From NCBI GenBank assembly GCA_030247885.1, contig JAPDRO010000002.1:558001-622000 (forward strand): 64,000 nt of DNA, in the 5' to 3' direction. The DNA comes from Taxawa tesnikishii (nom. ined.). Lineage: Eukaryota > Ascomycota > Dothideomycetes > Dothideales. Both the position numbers and the translations under genes were made by a program. Below, one piece after another: positions 42,038 to 52,699 of this stretch; position 1 is the first letter of the stretch, and the number at the start of each line of letters is the position of its first letter. A model generated the notes under the pieces. The model saw nothing but the letters and a program-made list of their open reading frames with translations. It did not search any database and was not told the DNA's origin.

Positions 42038-44270
42038 ATGGTATGCGAACCAGCTTTGAGACTGGTCTTTTGTTCACTCACCTTCGCAGAACGTCGTCGA
42101 AGCTAGCATTGCAGACCTGCAAGCTGCCCTCAGACGGGGACAAGTCACCAGCGTCGAGCTCGTCCACCACTACCTCAAACGCATCGCTACCTACGATACC
42201 CGTGGACCATGTCTCAACTCTATTCCTATTCTCAACCCTGCCGTCTTCGATGAAGCCGCAGCATCTGATGCTCGGAGGGCAGCGGGACAAGCCCGTGGCC
42301 CACTTGAGGGTATTCCATATACCATCAAGGATTCCATGAAATATGCCGGCATGACATGCGCGGCCGGTTCGCCTGCCTTTGTCGACCTCGTCGCCAACGA
42401 GGACTGCTTCGTGGCCAAGAAGCTTCGTGAAGCAGGTTGCGTTTGCATCGGACGTACGAACACACCTCCGATGATGGCGAGTGGCATGCATCGCGGCGTG
42501 TACGGCAGAGCTGAAAGCCCTTACAACCCACTCTATCTTACTGCAGCTTTTTCTTCTGGCTCATCCAATGGCTCTGCTACATCGACAGCAGCGAGCTTTG
42601 CCGCTTTCGGTTTAGGATCGGAAACGGTCTCTTCGGGCAGGTCGCCCGCTTCCAATAATGGATTGGTTGCTTACACTCCTGGTCGCGGAATAATCTCTCC
42701 AAGGGGCATCTGGCCGCTCTACCCTACTTGCGACGTACTCGTGCCACATACGCGTACGGTAGAGGACATGTTGACTATTCTGGATACCCTCGCAAGCGAA
42801 GACCCGGACAAAGATATGAATTTTTGGCTCGAGCAGAAATTCGTCGACGTTGTGAAGACCCCTCTTCCTCAATCGTTTCCGGACCTGATTCACAATGCGG
42901 AAACTGCACTGCAAGGCAAAAGTGTCGGCGTACCAAGGGTAGGCACTCGCATACATTCAGGGTTATCCTCAGCCACCTTGTCTTAATATCAGCTTACTTT
43001 TTACGTCACTAGATGTTCATCGGCGGCCACGATCCCAAGGCTCTCCCTATTGTAGTCAGCCAGGACGTTATCGACCTCTGGACTCAGGCACGGAAGGATT
43101 TGGAGGCTCTCGGCGCTACGGTCAAGGAGACAGACTTCCCATTGGTGACAAACTACGACTTCAACCCCGAAACGAACCAGACCAACAACGTGATTGGTTT
43201 CCCTGACGACTGGAACAGCATCGAACGGACCCGATTGGTAGCGTACATGTGGGACGATTTCCTCGCCGGATTCAACTCATCCAAATACCCAAGCCTTGCA
43301 TCCGCCGATGGACACCTGCTGTTCCCGCGACCCGAAGGCTACATCCCGGACAAGTTCATGGAGATCAAGAACTTCATGAACTACCCAGGGCTCGTTGAGA
43401 TCGCGAAGAAGCGCGATCGCGTCAAAGACACTGTCTACAGCATCCCCGGCATGTCCACAGCACTTCCAGCGCTCGAAGCACAGCGCAAACGAGATCTGGA
43501 GGACTGGATGGACGGACAAGGGATTGACCTGGTCGTCTTCCCTGCCAATGGAGACGTGGGTAAAGCGGATTTGGACACCAACGAAGAAAGCGCGCGGCAC
43601 GCATTACAAAACGGTAATACATTTCAAACAGGCCCTCTTTTTTTTCAGGTTTCAATGTCCAAGTATTGATACGTTGCTTCCATTAGGCGTCAAGTACTCA
43701 AACGGCAACCGCGCGATCCGCCACATGGGCGTTCCAACCGTGACGGTGTGTATGGGAACGGCCACGTCCGGGATGCCCGTGGGCCTCACGTTTGCCGGAA
43801 AAGCAGGCCAGGACACTGATCTCTTACGCTACGCATATGCGTTCGAGCAAGCGACGAAGAGAAGAACACCGCCGCCCTTGACGCCTGCTCTGCCGTGCGA
43901 GCAAACGTTACAGCCCCTCGAAGAGCAGAATCTCGCCATGGCACGAGTGCCCGTCCGTCTCTCGATACAAGAAGCTGCCACGTCTCACGCACACTCCTTC
44001 AGAATCAAGGGCACCGTTGAACCTTTGTCCGGAATTAACGGTGTTTCGCTCGAGGTCTACACTGACGGGAAGCGCGGGCCCGAGGACGAAATCACAATCT
44101 CGGACTCCACCTGGACTGTGAAGGGTCATTACACACCGTATGAGCCAGCAAAGCCGTTGTATGGTGGCGTAGGCCTTGTGGTTGAGAAAGTCATGATTGT
44201 TGTGCTTTTGAGGAGAAATGGGAAAGCGATCGCTGGCAAGCTACTTTTGTTGGACCAGTCCGCCACGTAG
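42038..44270 (+). CDS. Amidase-signature family hydrolase with C-terminal extension
   Basis: The model has four exons: 42038-42040 (ATG only), 42090-42938, 43013-43613 and 43687-44270, together 678 residues with no frame problem. The amidase core shows GIPYTIKDSMK (catalytic Lys), CIGRTNTPPMMASG, SSGSSNGSATSTAASFAAFG (Ser cluster) and SPRGIWPLYPTCDVLVPHTRT. NRAIRHMGVPTVTVCMG and GMPVGLTFAGKAGQD close the domain. These enzymes hydrolyse amides to acid plus ammonia and serve nitrogen supply or small-molecule turnover; no signal peptide is seen. After the usual family end (about residue 570) there are some 110 extra residues with a beta-rich, VEPLSGINGVSLEVYTDGK-like stretch of unknown role. The one-codon first exon is the only arrangement I find that puts an in-frame ATG before NVVEASIADLQ. 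Confidence 0.85.
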
Positions 44271-44472
44271 AGCACTCAACAGAATGAGATCTTCACACAC
44301 CCTCGTTCATACTACCGACTTACTTCCGGTTGCCGTTCGCATGCCCTTTCGTAAGCCTCCACAAGAAACGTCCATGATCGGAATGAGAAGAATGATATCA
44401 GAGCACTGATGGTCGATTGCGACAGGTAAACTCAATTTTAAAGGGGAGAGGGACGAAGTCTTGACTTTGTTG

Positions 44473-45645
44473 TCACACACCCTGCGTTCTCTGTTTCACA
44501 GTCACTCTGACACCCTTGGAGGCCCTCGATGGCATAGCAACGAAAACATCCCGGGCGCAGTCGATGTCCCTCTCCCTCGTGGTCGCCAACAGATCGAAAT
44601 CGAATCTAGTAACCAACGCAGCGTTTGTAGCGTACAGTTCCGCGTAAGTCGGACTATGGACGCAGTCCCAATCAGCACATAAGAAGTAAAGATGCGGACA
44701 TCTTACTGTATCGGAAAGAAACAAGCGAAAAAGGTGAGGGGAAGAGGACTTACTTCGTGCCGCGACAAATACTTGCACCTTTGCTAGAAGGGCACGTTGT
44801 ATCCATCTAGCCGCTCGCCCTTCTCTGCCGTGCGAAGCCACTTATCGGAATCGAAACCCCTCTCGGCTCGGGGAAGACCTTGGGGTCATAGAGGATGTCA
44901 CTGATGTTCATCGGTACGGGTGTCTGTTTCTCCGTTAGCCCTCCGCATTCTCTGTGCGCGCAACGCTTGCTACTCTTACCCCGGCCGGAAGCACCACGCC
45001 ATGATACTCGAGATACCGATGCGACGAGATGAGAGTGAAACGCAATTGGTGACGGTCATGGGGATCGGTTGGCCCTCTTGGACGACGGCTCTAAGACGCG
45101 GTATCGCCTGGCGATTTGCTACTGAGGGGATCCCGCTGGCGCAGTGAGGGTCGAGCTCTTTGCGTAGTCGCTGCAGAAATAGTTTGTTCTCGGTCAAGTG
45201 GTAGAATATGTGCGCTGAGGTTTTGGCGGTTGTCTGGTCATCACATTGTCAGCCTATCGTTCTGAAATCGCTCTGGCACCAACTCGGTGATGTGGATGGG
45301 AAAGGCTTGCTTGCCTCCGTGCCCGCTACTGTGACAACGACCGCCTCATCAGTCATGCGCTCAAGGGTTTTCTCCGACGCTGCAAGGTCGCTGACCTTCG
45401 GTGCATGAGACAACGTCTTGGATATTTGCGGCCCTTCTTTTCCACCCTGGCCGTTTGCCGCATCAGAAGAGTCGTTTGAGTGGAGCACTTTGGCTGCTTC
45501 CGTTTTGATTTCCTGCTGCAATCAGTGAGTATGCCCGTGCCTGTACGAGCATGGAAACGTACCTCGATACCCTCTATCATAGCCGCGAGGGGCGGCGCCA
45601 AAATTTTGACGGCGCTGACTGGTAGGGATCTGAAACACGTGGGTT
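44473..45645 (-). pseudogene. Cytochrome P450 remnant (C-terminal half)
   Basis: Reading leftwards the pieces of a P450 appear in order: LPVSAVKILAPPLAAMIEG, then an I-helix ERMTDEAVVVTVAGTE joined by a GC-AG-type intron to TTAKTSAHIFYHL, then LFLQRLRKELDP and PRLRAVVQEG, then VPMNISDILYDPKVFPEP, FDSDKWLRTAEKG, the heme-Cys region SKGASICRGTK and, after an intron, AELYATNAAL with FVAMPSRASKGVRV at the end. The K-helix ExxR motif is missing: QEG is followed directly by QPIPM, as if about six residues were deleted. The frame breaks at several further points and the N-terminal half is not found upstream before the next gene. I call it a broken gene, although some breaks may be sequence errors. 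Confidence 0.7.
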
Positions 45646-46194
45646 AGACGATTGAGACAACATCGGGCACGGTGCTGTTGGTGAGGATATTTCGATAAGC
45701 TGGAATCTTCCAATTGCTGCTCGAATGAACATCGTTGTTGGTCACTTGCCAGTCCCCAGAAGAAGCCAGGACGTCGAGAGTCATGAGGAAGACGAATTAG
45801 TTTCCGTCTCAGGCCAAGGGTAGCGGAAGAAACCCAGCGGATCACTGAAGATCGGGATCCAACGGTGAATAGAGTCTTGGTCTTCTCGAAGTGGTCAGCT
45901 GTCACATGTGAAACCATTGGGCCATTGCCCTCCTCCGAAATTCGTAAGACCGGAATGGAGGTGAAGGTACAGTTGAACGTAATACAACACTGCCGTTCAC
46001 GTCTGTAAAGGCTCTGGGTGGGTCAGAGGAGTGTGGTGTCCGGGCTGCCTCTGCACGAGCACTTCGTCAGTCGGAATGGCCCAGCCCACTCGGCACTCAA
46101 AGAAAGAAATGGGGTCTGCCGTATCCGATCAGAAACGAGACAAATGAAACGACTGGAGAAGCATAGCGATGCCGTCTGTCGCACTGCAGACTTT
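45646..46194. other. Intergenic, no N-terminal P450 sequence found
   Basis: Checked for the missing P450 N-terminus in all minus frames without success. Nothing else is supported. Confidence 0.45.
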
Positions 46195-47888
46195 TCAAGC
46201 AAAGAGGTCGAACTCACCCAATACGGGAAGGCCTTTAATGTCGACGCCTGGTGCAAGCTCTTTGTCGTGGCCTGTTAGATTCGATGTGGACCCCGAGGGC
46301 TCGTAGAGTGATAAAGATTCCAGGTAGATCTGCTCATAGGGAGCAAGCATAATGTTATCAATCCAGAGATTGCGTTGAAGGTACGCGCTGACCTCCGCCC
46401 AGGACTGCATCTGGAACTGAACAACGATGTCCAGAATAAGCCGTAAGAAGTAATATCGCAGACTTGGACTGCCTTCACCGCAAGCGGCTCCTGCGAATAA
46501 GACCCACAGCATGGTGTCTCGCGCAGAGGGGTCTATGGTACCAACGTACTGCATCTGTATCCTACTTTGGAGGCGTTTGAGCGGCTCCAAGACCGCAGCC
46601 GAATCGGTAGAGGCTAGGAAAAGCTTCACATTGAGCAGAAGCAAGCTCGCAATGAGGCAGGATTCGGACACTGCATCCCATTTCCGCGAGAAAGTTCGCG
46701 CCTCGAAGCAGTAGGTCAGCAATCTGTAGTCAACATCCAGTCCAAGCCGCTTAAAGTACAACGCATCACTAGGCGAGACGCTTTGGGGACGTGCCGATCG
46801 TAGTTGGATGTAATTTGCCAGCTTCAGCATGTCGGTCCATGCTCCCTGCAGCTCGGCGCGGATGTCATTGTAATGGGAATCACTGGGCCGTACGAGCCAT
46901 GAGTGGATGTCCTCGGAGAGAAAGTCGGCTAGTGCGCTGCTGTAGCCCTCAGACGGACCCGATGGTACTGGTGGAGGTGGGAATTCGGGCTTGCCGCCTC
47001 CACATGCAGCAGCTTTGTTAGAGAGCAGCGAGACGTCGAGGTGAACGTGTATTGGTATGGCGTGAGTGCCTCCGAATGCCTCAGCCCAGCGTTTCAGTCC
47101 TCGGATGTGGGTTGTCATGCCGTTGAGGTCCTTGAAAGCAGCTTCTGCAAAGATGAATAAATTGAGTCCATATGCCACGAGCTCGAATTCTTCTTTCGAG
47201 ATTGGACGCGTCAGTAACTCATTGATAGCTTTGATTGCTTGGTACTTGTACGAAAGGACGCGGCTTGAAGACTGTATGGCATCAACGCCCTTGCTGACAA
47301 CCGTCCCACCGTGAACGAGTGCAGTGTTTGTCAACATGGCTGCGTAACAAATGGCGCGCAAGGTCGGTTCGAACTTGATGCATTGGCGGAGCGCCGTGTC
47401 GCGGTGGGCGTCATCTGGATTCAATCCGTCGCGAAATCCGGGCACCAGTGTCAGCCCTTTGAGAATATCAGCTCATGAACGAGCGCACCAGGGGGCTAGC
47501 AACGGCTGATCATGGACGCAGGATCTTCAGCAGCATTAGTACACGTACAAAAGTCGAGGAGGCTTTGCATCTCGGGGTTGGTGGAGACAGCCAGTGCATC
47601 GAAAGGATCCAAGCGTCCGTTGCCGAGATGTTGTACTGGACTAGGTGACCTTCTGACGAGCTCGGGTTCGCTGCTGGCTGGTGTAGTTTCTCCTGTCGAA
47701 GATGCCGGCCGCAAGGCAATGTTTCTGTGCGCGACCGTGGTTCGAAGCCTCCTGATGGCATCGCGTCGACGCTTGGCCTGAGCATTCTTCTGGAGGATCG
47801 ACCTTGTCTTGGAGAGTTCGGCTTGAGACGGTACCGGCCTGCCCTCATGGACGGTATGCTCCACAAAGTGAAGGGTGCCGGGTTTCAT
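46195..47888 (-). CDS. Fungal_trans_2-like regulator, no Zn-cluster seen
   Basis: Two exons (47888-47504 and 47456-46195, intron 47 nt with donor GTTGCT) give 548 residues. Exon 1 has the short conserved start LHFVEHTVHEGRPVPSQ, the basic stretch NAQAKRRRDAIRRLR and LDPFDALAVST. Exon 2 is a mostly helical domain with AICYAAMLTNTALVHGG, LLTRPISKEEFELVAYGLN and ARDTMLWVLFAGAACGEG, as in fungal proteins annotated with a Fungal_trans_2 domain but lacking an obvious DNA-binding zinc cluster. Role as a transcription regulator is by family; there may be a basic nuclear-localisation stretch at about residues 36-48. It is divergent from the HOS3-type deacetylase. Confidence 0.75.
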
Positions 47889-48398
47889 GGTTGGCGATTC
47901 CTCGACAAAGCTCTGTCATCCCGAAACGAAACTCCCGTCTTCGACATATGGCCCAGTGTGACATGCAGCCTTGTCGGTTCGGGTGTTTCGGAAACGCTTG
48001 CTTGCCAGGTGCAGGTGCAGACGAAGCGATTGGACTTGCATCGGCAAATGACGGGAGAGAGAGTAAAGGGTGGAGGAGCGGCACTTTGGCTTCGTTTGTC
48101 CAACGCAACGCAACAAGCCAGACAACACAGTACAATCACGCACACTACGGCCACGGCAAAAGGCGGACACACATACTCGTACAAGTCCACGAGCAGGCTG
48201 TTTTGTGCAGAAAACCGGCCCGCAGATCCCTTGTCTCGGCGGATGCATCGCCGAGACAGGGCGAACAGCACAGCAATTGTCAGGTAGGGTGTAAGCGCAC
48301 CAAGATCGAACGAAGATCAGCGCTTTTGTATACACAACGCTTTTTGTATATACACGTTCTCAAGCCGTACAAGGCTGCTTACTGTGCACTCTAACCGA

Positions 48399-48453
48399 TG
48401 CTTATGCTTATGCTTACGTTTATGCTTATGCTTATGCTTGTGCTTGTGCTTGT
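48399..48453. repeat. GCTTAT/GCTTGT hexanucleotide tandem repeat
   Basis: About nine 6-nt units, the first mostly GCTTAT and the last GCTTGT, a difference of one transition per unit. Confidence 0.9.
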
Positions 48454-48558
48454 GAGAGTCTTCCCATCACGAAAGTCGGCGATTACGAGTAGCAGGCACA
48501 GTAAGAGGGTCACGTGAGATATGTCATGTTGTGTGATTTGGTACTGAAAGGTCAGAAG

Positions 48559-48577
48559 GGGCTAGGGCTAGGGCTAC
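48559..48577. repeat. GGGCTA short tandem repeat
   Basis: Three 6-nt units, one base different from the telomere unit TTAGGG. Confidence 0.7.
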
Positions 48578-48625
48578 GGGGTTGACTAGCCAGGGATATT
48601 CCAGTACCTGCATGTGACGTCGACA

Positions 48626-48661
48626 CTGCCTGCCCTGCCTGCCCTGCCTGCCCTGCCTGCA
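48626..48661. repeat. CCCTGCCTG tandem repeat
   Basis: Between three and four copies of a 9-nt unit. Confidence 0.85.
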
Positions 48662-48803
48662 CGCGGTGATATGATTGATACAGAGAGCGCTGAAATTCTA
48701 TCTGACGTGCGAACCGTTGTGCTTGACAGATGCTTTCAGCCTTATCCAGATCCAGATTCAGACCCAGACATGAACCAACAAGCAAAACTCTAGCAACCCC
48801 ATC

Positions 48804-51800
48804 ATGGACCAGCCGTCTCGAGGCGCGACACTGTCGCGTCATGAGCATGACACACTAACAAGCACTCTCTCGCAACTCTCGTTATCCTCGCCGCCGCAAC
48901 CGCGTCCAAGACGCGACCCCTCACTCGACTTACTGGTCCGTCACTGTGACTACTTCGTTCCTGTTCCTTGGCCGTTCTGACTCTGTCTACATACAGCACG
49001 AACATGCTCCCGAACGCGCCGGCGCTCCAGGAGCCAGCACACCAGGCGCGACTACACCAAGCGCCGCATCACCGCACAAGCCGCTCCGCAGGACTTCGAG
49101 CACCCTCAGCCAGAGAGCAACCGCTTTGTCTCCACGCCTGACTCCCCTCCAGAATGCAACTAGTCCGCGGCAACCACTCTCTGACCGTAGAGTGTCTTCG
49201 CCTGTCATCCGAAGAAAGTCGTCTGCAAGCTCATTGCACAGCGCTGCAGCACCACCTTCTCCCATCACCCTCACGCCGAGGCGTTCTTCCAGCAGTTTCC
49301 ACCCAAGATCGCCTTCGGTCCTGTCAGTATCGACGAGCCAGCTCAGCACGCAAGAGGAGGAGCCTCCGCCAGCTACTGCGGCATCAATCGCGTCCGACTT
49401 TTTCCAACACCAACTGCACTCACACCAGGAATCGCAAACCGACACTGTAGTCATCCTTCATGATGACTGCTACGCACACCGCTACTCCCGCCCTCGCACC
49501 ACGAAGAGCTCATTGAGCATGATTGTGGAAAGACCAGAGCGCATACATGCTAGCGTTCTTGGAGTTTCCGCAGCTTACGTGCGCCTGGGTTCATATCATG
49601 CTGGCGGGAGGAGGCCGCCAAAGAGGGTTAAGAACAGTCTCGAACCCGGTGACACTGTAGCCAATGGAGAAACATCAGGAAGTGGAAACGATGCAGGCGT
49701 GCCGTTTAAGATCCGGAAATCCTCTCGCTCGGTGAGCATACACTCGCCGGCCGCAATTTCCGTCCATGGGAAGGACTGGATGGAAGAGCTGCGTGGCATG
49801 TGTGACTTGGCTGGCAGCAGGCTGGTGTCGACCGGCAAAGAGCTTGGAAGAACAACAGAAGCTGGCCAGCCAGAGAAACCAAAGTTCCATGAAGGTGATC
49901 TTTACCTGTGTCCCGAGTCCCTGCAGGCTTTTCAGGGTGCCTTGGGCGGTGTCTGCGACGCAGTGGATGCGGTCTTCTCCGACGATCCTACTGGCCCGAA
50001 GAGGGCCTTTGTCGCCGTGCGTCCCCCAGGCCACCATTGTTCCGCTGAATTCCCTTCCGGGTTCTGCTGGCTCAACAACGTCCACATCGGCATCGAATAC
50101 GCAGCGCAGACGTATGGCTTAACCCATGCAGTGATCCTAGATTTTGACCTCCATCACGGCGACGGTTCGCAAGAGATCGCTTGGGATAGGAACGCGAAGC
50201 ATGCGAAGCTCCCCAAAAACACACCATTCCACAAGAGACCCATGATTGGATACTACAGCATGCATGACATCAACTCGTATCCATGCGAATGGGGCGACAG
50301 GGAGAAGGTTCAGAATGCGAGTCTTTGCATCGACAACGCCCACGGACAATCTATCTGGAATGTGCACCTGCAGCCGTGGAAGACAGAGTCAGAGTTCTGG
50401 GAGCTGTACGAAACTAAATACTCCGTCTTGCTCGAAAAGGCACGCTCATTTCTACGGAGGAATACCGCACACATCAAAACATCACCGAAACAGGGCCTTC
50501 CACGCGCCGCAGTCTTCATCTCTGCAGGTTTCGACGCAAGCCAGTGGGAGGGCGAAGGAATGCAGAGGCATGCGGTCAACGTGCCCACAGATTTCTACGC
50601 TCGCTTTACCCGAGACGTTGTGAGCTTGGCAAACGAAGAAGACATCGCGGTGGACGGACGGATAGTCTCCGTCCTGGAAGGTGGTTACAGCAACAGGGCC
50701 CTCACGAGTGGTGTGTTGAGCCACCTGTCTGGCCTGTGTCAGAAGTCTCAATCTCGAGAGCAGCTTTTGGAAATCCTTCAATCCGACGGACTGGACCTTG
50801 GAAACATGGCGAACGGTACGTGTGTTCATCAAAACATGTCTAGATGGCTGGCGTCCTCAAAATTTCGTGCGGCTTGTGGCTGACTGCTTGCTGCAACGCC
50901 CTATTGCGGTAGTCGCGAAAGAGGCAGCGAGCAAGTAGCTGTTCGGCGGACTTTGTCCTTTACGGGCCGCCTCTCTGGAGGGTCCCCCATCCGCTAGACG
51001 GCCTGTTGGAATATCAGCACCTGATAAACCCTTGAGCTACACCATCCATCCTGATGATATGCTAACCCCTGCCAGATACATACAACGGAGCTTGGTGGCA
51101 CGCAGAGAACCTCAATGTCCTCGAGAATCACGTCAACCCTCCTCCGCCACCGCCCGCCAAGAAGCCTCGTGGCGGTATGCTGCCTACGTACGCTACACCG
51201 ACAACTTCTTTTGCTCAAAAAGTCGTGGATCCATTGAAACTCTACCGCTCGATATCTGGGACCATGCGGCCAGCGCCAGTACCAGTAGCAGCACCTGACC
51301 CCGAAGTTGATTGGATCGTCGCCGCTCACGAATTGAGCAAGTTGCTCATACCGACTGACAGAGAAACTAAGAGCTGCAGGCCGGAAGAGCTGGCAGCACC
51401 CCGACGTCAGCGAGAGAACACTTCCAGTGCGGAGAACCAACAAGTCGAGCAAGCGGGCAGCGGGAGGCAGCTACGAGACCGCAAAGCCAGAGTTCCGGGC
51501 TACGTTGCTCCAGCTTCGGACGATGACACAGTTCCGGTCAGGCCATCAGCGTCAAGTAGGAGACAAACCATTGCCGATTTGCGAACACCAGCACCGGCGC
51601 CAATAGCAGTACCGAAACGGGTGACGCGACGATCGAGCAACGTTGCAGACCTGCAACTGGTTCTCTCTTCGGATGCCGCCGTGATGCCGCCCCCGCAGCC
51701 GCCTGCTGCTATCAAAGGCAGGAAGACCAGGGCTCCGCTAGCCAAAGCCCTCTACCGACAGTCACGGCGACTGTTGATAGACCGGATCCAGGTCGAGCAC

Positions 51801-52699
51801 CGTCTCTACCTCCCTCGTTAGATGGTGCCACCACGGCAGAAGTTCCCACAGAAAGTCCGGTAGTACCAGATTCGCAGGACGTCGACCGTCTGACCTCTGC
51901 CGTAAAGCGCATCACACTCAAAGTTGGCACGCGTGAGGAGCACGATCGTCGCCAGCGGGAGAGGGAAGAGGCGGAGAAGGCCGAGAAGACAGAAGCAAAG
52001 AAGAAGCCGAGAAAGATCGGTTTCCCGAAGAGCAAGAAGACCAACGGTGACGGTCGCGTCGATACCAGGCAGCAAATCATCACTGACTATCGCAATCCCA
52101 CAAAGACGTCACCAGCGTCGACACCACCGCCGCCCGCCGCCCCTAAATTCGGCAGTCCAAGCTTGACTTCACCAGCAGGTACACCGTCGCCTCTACAGCA
52201 GATCGGCGGAACCCAGTTGCCGCCGTTGCCAAGTGGACAGGACGTGGTTGGTGACACACAACCCAAGGTGTCAGACGAGCAGCATTCTTCGCCCGAAGAA
52301 GTACTTTCACAGCCTTCCGCAAACCGGATCCCCTCAGCATCAAGTGTAGACAATGCGGCACTCCCACCACTCTCCCAGCAGCCTCTCGATCCGTCACCTG
52401 CCTTTGCTGCACGCTCAATGTCCGCTGCAGGGTCCGTTGCCGCTTCTTCTGCACAACCGCCCGTCCCTCCACAGAACATTCCTCAGAGGCGCGAGCTCCC
52501 CGTCTGGACCAGTACAAGCGCAATCCCGTTCTCTGCGCCACTCACTCCGAAGAGGAACGCATCGGGCCACGGAAACGGAGTCAGCGTTTCCATGCTTGCG
52601 AGGCCTGAACATTCCGCATTGGACGGAGAGAGTGATGATGTTGAGAAGGAAAGGGATGATGGAGGGATTTGGGAGATACCGGAGACCCCGGAACTGTGA
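48804..52699 (+). CDS. HOS3: HOS3-type class II histone deacetylase
   Basis: Three exons (48804-48935, 48997-50815, 51076-52699) give about 1,191 residues once one G is added at 51730-51732; the sum is then a multiple of three. A Ser/Pro-rich N-terminal tail precedes the deacetylase domain: VILHDDCYAHRYSRP, RPPGHHCSAEFPSGFCWLNN, ILDFDLHHGDGSQEI (zinc ligands and charge relay), GYYSMHDINSYPCEWG, FISAGFDASQWEGEGMQRH, VLEGGYSNRAL. The C-terminal 500 residues are low-complexity, Pro/Ser/Ala and Lys/Glu-rich with RREREEAEKAEK. Zn-dependent removal of acetyl groups from histones or septin-ring and spindle proteins is known for Hos3; here it is predicted by family. The 260-nt second intron is long for this genome. 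Confidence 0.92.

Larger units (their letters stand above)
47889..48803. other. Divergent promoter region with three short tandem repeats
   Basis: A 915-nt gap between a regulator and a histone deacetylase. It contains a GCTTAT hexamer array, GGCTAG units and a CCCTGCCTG array, listed separately. No gene is seen. Confidence 0.6.

Noticed and set aside
45646-46194. N-terminal half of the damaged P450
   Set aside because: No membrane anchor, Pro hinge or C-helix WxxxR could be found in any minus-strand frame.
48559-48577. Telomere-like repeat
   Set aside because: The unit is GGGCTA, not TTAGGG, with only three copies between two genes.
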